From Dehalococcoidia bacterium UBA6808 (GTDB taxonomy: Bacteria; Chloroflexota; Dehalococcoidia; GIF9; UBA5629), in the NCBI GenBank assembly GCA_002452695.1, contig DKFA01000073.1:1-9577 (forward strand): 9,577 nt of DNA, written 5' to 3'. This document shows positions 5,732-9,577 of the stretch, piece after piece (positions within the stretch are counted from its first letter, which is position 1; every line of letters begins with the position of its first letter). Below the pieces are notes generated by a model. The model did not search any database. It was not told where the DNA came from and saw only the letters and a program-made list of their open reading frames with translations. The translations under genes were made by a program, and so were the position numbers.

Positions 5732-5760
5732 GACGGGATTGACCAATCCCGTCTCTTTTT
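5732..5760 (+). terminator. Intrinsic terminator after paralogue 2
   Basis: A 10-bp stem has arms GACGGGATTG (5732-5741) and CAATCCCGTC (5744-5753); opening the innermost pair gives a 9-bp stem with a 4-nt loop. It is followed by TC and five T residues (5756-5760). It starts 25 nt after the stop of paralogue 2 and 22 nt short of the convergent exonuclease 3' end. Confidence 0.9.
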
Positions 5761-5781
5761 GTTTGCTGAGCGATGTCTGCT

Positions 5782-6306
5782 TCAGGGTTTAGGGCATTTG
5801 CCCGTTTCACTTAATCCTGCCAGCGAGTCCTTCAATTGCTTGAGATTGATCACATCATCACGGTTATATTTGAGCAGCAGTTCCAGGGCTGACAGGTCGT
5901 TGAGTTTGGTGTATTGTTCCCACAACCAGATTGCGTGCAGGCCGCTCAAGCCTTCCGTTTCACGGTCTATTCCCAGCCTTCTTAATACAGACTTAAACCC
6001 GCCCTTGAGATTGTATTTCCAGCAGTCGAACATCAGGTCCGTATGCCTATGCAAGCGGCCGAGGTCAGGACCCAGGCATGTGCGGATGAAGGGCAGGTCA
6101 AAGCGTTCACCATTGTAAGTAAAGATGTTGCTGGTCCCCTCCATAGCTCGTAGCAGCGCATCGCAGTTGAGGCTGCTGTCGTAGAGCTGTACCAGTTCCC
6201 CCTCGTTTTCATCGCAAAAATAAATGCCGATCACAGTTATGTTATCCAGATCTGGGTAGAGCCCCGTAGTCTCGATATCAAGGTAAGCGTTGTCAAATCC
6301 TATCAT
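5782..6306 (-). CDS. RNase H-like DEDD exonuclease domain protein (YprB-like)
   Basis: A 174-residue single-domain protein of the ribonuclease H-like superfamily, close to YprB (RNase_H_2). DEDD-type acidic motifs are visible: Asp10 and Glu12 in AYLDIETTG, Asp70 in TYNGERFDLPFI, and Asp150/Asp151 in LLKYNRDDVINL. HTDLMFDCWKYNLKGGFKSVLRRLGI (88-113) between motifs II and III is typical of the family. All metal-binding acids are present, so a two-metal 3'-5' exonuclease activity on DNA or RNA is expected, though YprB-family substrates are not established. It lacks the TPR-like region of some longer homologues. The start is supported by AGGG at 6314-6317 and a promoter at 6324-6352. It converges on the cysteine-rich genes and is divergent from the gene at 6516. 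Confidence 0.88.
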   Translation of the reverse strand: MIGFDNAYLDIETTGLYPDLDNITVIGIYFCDENEGELVQLYDSSLNCDALLRAMEGTSNIFTYNGERFDLPFIRTCLGPDLGRLHRHTDLMFDCWKYNLKGGFKSVLRRLGIDRETEGLSGLHAIWLWEQYTKLNDLSALELLLKYNRDDVINLKQLKDSLAGLSETGKCPKP

Positions 6307-6323
6307 ATAATTTCCCTGCTCAG

Positions 6324-6352
6324 ATTATACAGCAGTCGACGGAATATGTCTG
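6324..6352 (-). promoter_or_regulatory. Promoter for the RNase H-like gene
   Basis: On the minus strand a perfect TATAAT (6324-6329) follows a 17-nt spacer from CAGACA (6347-6352), which matches 4 of 6 bases of the -35 consensus. The predicted start would leave a 5' UTR of only about 11 nt, just enough for the AGGG ribosome site. Confidence 0.5.
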
Positions 6353-6463
6353 AGTTTAATCTGCAGGACAGTGTGATGAAAGCGGATAGCATCACTGATG
6401 GTAAGGCGGGTGTGAGGGGATTTTACGTAACAGAAAATATCGGCCGATTTCGATGAAAGGAGC

Positions 6464-6491
6464 TTGTCTGTCCTGCATTTTGCGTTACAAT
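6464..6491 (+). promoter_or_regulatory. Promoter for the small helical-repeat protein
   Basis: TTGTCT (6464-6469, 4 of 6 consensus bases), a 16-nt spacer and TACAAT (6486-6491, 5 of 6) lie about 25 nt upstream of the ATG at 6516. The AAGGAGG ribosome site (6503-6509) is between them. Confidence 0.5.
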
Positions 6492-6515
6492 TAATGTGTT
6501 GCAAGGAGGGCTGTT

Positions 6516-6818
6516 ATGGAAGATAAAAACTCTGAAAAAAAGACTGCGGCAGAAAACCTGAATGATATGTTTGAAGCCTTTGGCACTGCGATGAGCCAGA
6601 TTTTCAATGACCCGGTTTTAAAAGAAAAAGCCAAAGACCTGGGCAGGGCTGCCAAAGAGTCGGCGGAGAGGCTGGGGCAGAGGTTCAAAGATGAAGAAGT
6701 GCAGTCCAGGTTCAGGGATGTCGGCAGGGCAGCGCAGGCGTTCGGCAAAAACGTTGCGGATGTTTTTGCAGATGACAGACCTAAGGACCAACCCTGCGGC
6801 GATAAGCCGTCGGCCTGA
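6516..6818 (+). CDS. Small helical protein with 27-residue internal repeat, unknown function
   Basis: A 100-residue, highly charged protein with no signal peptide or membrane segment; I do not recognise the family. Most of it (about 12-86) looks like continuous amphipathic helix rich in Ala, Lys, Glu, Arg and Asp. Residues 35-58 (LKEKAKDLGRAAKES...LGQRF) and 62-85 (VQSRFRDVGRAAQAF...VADVF) align with a 27-residue period: D-[LV]-G-R-A-A is shared (41-46 and 68-73) and each unit ends in Phe (57, 84). A weaker third unit may lie before (up to Phe30). The tail is short, polar and Pro-rich with one Cys94. AAGGAGG 6 nt before the ATG makes the start and the coding status convincing. Membrane- or protein-binding scaffold roles are possible but speculative. 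Confidence 0.85.
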   Translation: MEDKNSEKKTAAENLNDMFEAFGTAMSQIFNDPVLKEKAKDLGRAAKESAERLGQRFKDEEVQSRFRDVGRAAQAFGKNVADVFADDRPKDQPCGDKPSA

Positions 6819-6839
6819 AAGGTAGGATTGCGGACACGC
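6819..6839. other. 21-nt convergent junction without visible terminator
   Basis: The small helical-protein gene (plus) and pycA (minus) end 21 nt apart. I see no stable hairpin with a T-run in either direction here, so transcripts may overlap or terminate inside the opposite gene. Confidence 0.5.
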
Positions 6840-8336
6840 TCAGGACTCGGCGCTCTTTTTATTGGCGCTCTGGTGCGCCATCTGTGTATAAGCGACCACG
6901 GCAGCGATGGCTGCGCCTCGCTTTGCGCTGTCAAAGACCCCTGATAACTTCTCTTCCAGGGGGTGCTCTCTAGCCATGATGGCGTACATGTCGTCTATCA
7001 GCGTCGTTTCCTGGGTAATGAAATGGGTTCCCAGCTCGCCGCTCTGGAAGCGTTTGTTTTCCATGACCGCCTTGTGGAATGGGATATTGGTCTTGACCCC
7101 CACGATAACATATTCGTAAAGGGCCCGCCTCATCCGCGCGATCGCTTCGTCCCGCGTGCGGCCCCAGGCCACCAGCTTGGAAATCATTGGGTCGTACATG
7201 GGCGAAATGGTATAGCGTGTGTGTACGCCGCTGTCCACGCGTATGCCGATGCCTCCCGGAGAGCGGTATCCGCGCAGCTTGCCGGGCGATGGTATGAAAT
7301 TGTTCAGGGGGTCTTCCGCGTTGATGCGGCACTCAATGGCCCAGCCGTTCATGTGCACGTCTTTTTGCGCGATGCTGAGCTTGTGTCCTGAGGCTATGAG
7401 GAGCTGTTCCTTAACAATGTCGATGCCCGTGACCATCTCTGTGACGGGGTGCTCAACCTGCACGCGTGTATTCATTTCCATGAAATAAAACTCGCCTTTG
7501 GAGAAAATGAACTCGATGGTTCCGGCGCTCTCGTACTTGATCTGCCGGGCCGCCCGGACGGCGATCTCGCCCATACGGACACGCAGTTCGGGCGTCAGAG
7601 CGGGTGAAGGCGCCTCTTCAATCAGCTTCTGGTGGCGGCGCTGAATCGAGCATTCGCGTTCGCCCAGGTGTATAACATTGCCATGGCCGTCGGCCAGTAT
7701 CTGGAACTCGATATGGCGCGGGTGTTCGATATATTTCTCAATGAAAACCTCGGGCATGCCGAACGTGCTGGCGGCTATCTTGCTGGACATCTCCAGACCC
7801 TTTTTCAGCCTGGTTTCGCTTTCGACGATGGTCATGCCGATGCCGCCCCCGCCTCCCGATGGTTTGATAATCACCGGGTAACCTAACTTCCTGGCTATCA
7901 CGCGCGCCTCATCGAAATCGGTGACGCAATCGGGGGTGCCCGGGGTGATCGGCACACCGGCCTTGGTCATCTCCTGTCTCGCTGCGATCTTGCTGCCCAT
8001 CAGCTCGATAACCTTGCTGGAGGGGCCGATAAATTTAATGCCTTCGCGTTCACAGGCATAAGCGAAGCTGGGATTCTCTGCCAGGAAACCATAGCCGGGA
8101 TGTATGCCGTCGGCGCCGCTCTCTTTTGCTACAGCTATGATTTTTTTTATATTGAGGTAGCTTTCCGTAGCCGGCGCCGGACCGATGCAATAAGCTTCAT
8201 CGGCATACTTGACGAAGAGAGCTTCACTATCGGCCTCGGAATATACAGCCACCGTACGAATGTCCAGTTCACGGCAGGCGCGCATTACACGTATAGCTAT
8301 CTCGCCGCGGTTGGCAACTAATACTTTCTTAAGCAT
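6840..8336 (-). CDS. pycA: Biotin carboxylase subunit, likely pyruvate carboxylase subunit A
   Basis: A 498-residue ATP-grasp biotin carboxylase that carboxylates the biotin carried by its partner using ATP and bicarbonate. Compared with E. coli AccC (numbering lower by one here), the key residues are present: Lys116, Lys158, the glycine-rich GGGGGIGM (161-168), His208, Lys237, Glu275, Glu287, and the EMNTRVQVEH core with Arg291 and Glu295, plus Arg337. It is about 50 residues longer than AccC. The C-terminal tail (about 447-498, with KRGAAIAAVVAYTQMA) is like that of two-subunit PycA proteins rather than acetyl-CoA carboxylase. The ATG lies 1 nt after the stop of the carboxyltransferase/biotinyl gene, whose last codons give a weak GGTGAT ribosome site. 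This tight coupling to pycB supports pyruvate carboxylase; accC would be the alternative name. Confidence 0.92.
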   Translation of the reverse strand: MLKKVLVANRGEIAIRVMRACRELDIRTVAVYSEADSEALFVKYADEAYCIGPAPATESYLNIKKIIAVAKESGADGIHPGYGFLAENPSFAYACEREGIKFIGPSSKVIELMGSKIAARQEMTKAGVPITPGTPDCVTDFDEARVIARKLGYPVIIKPSGGGGGIGMTIVESETRLKKGLEMSSKIAASTFGMPEVFIEKYIEHPRHIEFQILADGHGNVIHLGERECSIQRRHQKLIEEAPSPALTPELRVRMGEIAVRAARQIKYESAGTIEFIFSKGEFYFMEMNTRVQVEHPVTEMVTGIDIVKEQLLIASGHKLSIAQKDVHMNGWAIECRINAEDPLNNFIPSPGKLRGYRSPGGIGIRVDSGVHTRYTISPMYDPMISKLVAWGRTRDEAIARMRRALYEYVIVGVKTNIPFHKAVMENKRFQSGELGTHFITQETTLIDDMYAIMAREHPLEEKLSGVFDSAKRGAAIAAVVAYTQMAHQSANKKSAES

Positions 8337-8337
8337 G

Positions 8338-9577
8338 TTACTCGATCACCATCAGTATATCATCCTTATTCACAATCTCACCGTTATAGGCCATGATCTC
8401 CTTTACTGTGCCGTTGACAGGGCTGTGTATATCACTTTGCATCTTCATGGCCTCGGTAACAAGCACAACGTCGCCCTCTTTGATCTTGTCACCAACCTTG
8501 ACTTTAACAGTCAATACCATACCCTGCATAGGGGCCAGCACGGCGCCTTTGGGGATTTCCCTGGGCTTGTTTTTTTTCTCAACTTCGACGGTTTCCCCCA
8601 GCACCGGGCTGATCTTAACATTGAAGACCTCACCATCGACATCTACGCTGAACTCCGTCGGTATATCTATTACAGGCTGGGGCGAAGTTGCAGCCGGCAT
8701 AGGCGCAAGCAAAGCCTCTTCCTTGGCCTCGCCCTTGAGGAACTTGACCGCAACCTGGGGGTAAAGGGCATAGGTAACCAGGTCCTCTTCCTTGTGCAAT
8801 ATGCCTAGCTTATGTGCTTCGTCTTTAAGTTTTTCCAATTCAGGCGCAATATATTCGCCGGGGCGGCCGGTTATCACTTCGGCGTCGCCTACCACCATCT
8901 TCCTGATCTCCTCGTTAACGGGCGCGGGTGGCCTGCCGTAGTAACCCTGTAAATAGTCCTTGACCTCTTTGGTGACCTTCTTGTAGCGCTCGCCGCTGAG
9001 CACGTTCAGCACGGCCTGGATGCCGACGATCTGCGATGTGGGTGTGACCAGTGGAGGGTAGCCCAGGTCGGCGCGCACACGCGGGACTTCCTCCAGTACT
9101 GCGCCGATTTTGTCCAGCGCATTCTGTTCGCGCAATTGGCTGATAAAGTTGGAATACATCCCGCCTGGTATCTGGTGCAGCAGCACGTTGATGCTGGGCC
9201 GCGTGGCTTCGGCGGTAAACAGCATGCGGTATTTTCCGGCTACGGCAGCGAAATCCTCGCCGATCTCATAGAGAAGTTCCAGGTCCAGCCCGCAGTCGTA
9301 CGGAGTGTCCTTGAAGGCAGCTACCACGCTCTCAGTAGGCGGTTGAGATGTGCCCCAGGCGAAGGGCGAAAAAGCCGTGTCGAGGATGTCCACCCCTGCC
9401 TCGGCTGCTGCCTGGTAGCTCATGGGCGCCATACCGCTTGAGCAGTGCGAGTGCAGGTCGATCGGAATCTTGATCTTTTTCTTGAGCGTCTTGATCAGTG
9501 AGGCTGCAGCGGGCGGTGAAATAAAGCCCGCCATGTCCTTGATACAAATCGAATCGCAGCCCAGGTCCTCCAGCTGG
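8338..9577 (-). CDS. pycB: Pyruvate carboxylase subunit B / OadA-like carboxyltransferase with biotinyl domain (5' end outside window)
   Basis: Partial: the frame is open to the window edge, giving 412 visible C-terminal residues (this family is usually about 570-650). The first residues (LEDLGCDSICIKDMAG) are in mid carboxyltransferase TIM barrel, so the ATG at 9534 is internal. The metal-binding lysine of IKDMAG (fragment residue 13) and the His-x-His pair of DLHSHCSSGM (42, 44) match the ligands known in transcarboxylase 5S. The conserved PycB/OadA helical region follows, then an acidic linker, then a biotinyl domain (about 345-412) with the EAMKM attachment lysine 34 residues from the C-terminus, the canonical position. 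With pycA 1 nt downstream, ATP-dependent carboxylation of pyruvate to oxaloacetate is most likely. Sodium-pumping oxaloacetate decarboxylase is less likely, as no OadB or OadG is seen. Confidence 0.93.
   Translation of the reverse strand, partial: QLEDLGCDSICIKDMAGFISPPAAASLIKTLKKKIKIPIDLHSHCSSGMAPMSYQAAAEAGVDILDTAFSPFAWGTSQPPTESVVAAFKDTPYDCGLDLELLYEIGEDFAAVAGKYRMLFTAEATRPSINVLLHQIPGGMYSNFISQLREQNALDKIGAVLEEVPRVRADLGYPPLVTPTSQIVGIQAVLNVLSGERYKKVTKEVKDYLQGYYGRPPAPVNEEIRKMVVGDAEVITGRPGEYIAPELEKLKDEAHKLGILHKEEDLVTYALYPQVAVKFLKGEAKEEALLAPMPAATSPQPVIDIPTEFSVDVDGEVFNVKISPVLGETVEVEKKNKPREIPKGAVLAPMQGMVLTVKVKVGDKIKEGDVVLVTEAMKMQSDIHSPVNGTVKEIMAYNGEIVNKDDILMVIE

Noticed and set aside
5201..5746. 181-codon ORF on the minus strand across paralogue 2
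   Set aside because: It is antisense to a convincing gene with a perfect ribosome site, spans the 5203 terminator, and has no ribosome site or recognisable family.
6376..6456. 26-codon ORF between the two divergent genes
   Set aside because: Weak ribosome site, no recognisable features, and it lies in a promoter region; a chance ORF is more likely.
6864..6880. GGCGC/GCGCC hairpin near the pycA 3' end as a terminator for the small gene
   Set aside because: It lies inside pycA coding sequence and has no T-run after it on the plus strand.
8338..9534. Start of the carboxyltransferase at the ATG at 9534
   Set aside because: This Met is the M of the internal IKDMAG motif; the frame continues with conserved residues to the window edge.
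9332..9547. Second minus-strand ORF near the right edge
   Set aside because: Different frame from the carboxyltransferase, whose conserved KDMAG and HSH residues fix the true frame.

Overview
This window reads as a compact chromosomal segment from a mesophilic anaerobic bacterium. My best guess is an uncultured Chloroflexota of the Dehalococcoidia type. The grounds are the two-subunit archaeal-style pyruvate carboxylase, QueH for the last step of queuosine synthesis, and small 'two-CW' cysteine-rich proteins. That taxonomic call is inference and only moderately secure. There are no mobile elements, CRISPR arrays, tRNAs or rRNAs. Ten genes are supported, nine complete and one running off the right edge.

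Left block, minus strand (4544 down to 63). An FYGW-type (oxalate/formate or monocarboxylate-like) MFS transporter overlaps a DHA1-like MFS transporter by 4 nt, and the pair has an extended -10 promoter at its 5' end. A second unit follows from a good sigma70-like promoter (TTGACA, 17 nt, TATTTT). It holds an enoyl-CoA hydratase/isomerase with both catalytic glutamates, then queH, then an HD-superfamily hydrolase that overlaps queH by 4 nt.

Centre, plus strand (about 4545 to 5760). Two tandem paralogues of a cysteine-rich two-CW protein are about two-thirds identical. Each has its own leader, a near-identical ribosome-binding site and its own strong intrinsic terminator. Their leaders align over 45 nt without gaps and share a GCGC-N4-GCGC dyad, so the duplicated unit appears to be promoter/leader plus gene plus terminator. 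This cassette is the least explained part of the window. Its proteins have no established function that I know of.

Right block. A DEDD-type RNase H-like exonuclease (YprB-like) on the minus strand is divergent from a 100-residue helical protein with an internal 27-residue repeat. That small gene converges, with only 21 nt between, on the 3' end of a biotin-enzyme operon on the minus strand. The operon encodes a carboxyltransferase subunit with its own biotinyl domain (partial, entering from the right edge) and, 1 nt later, a biotin carboxylase. Together they most likely form a two-subunit pyruvate carboxylase that supplies oxaloacetate.
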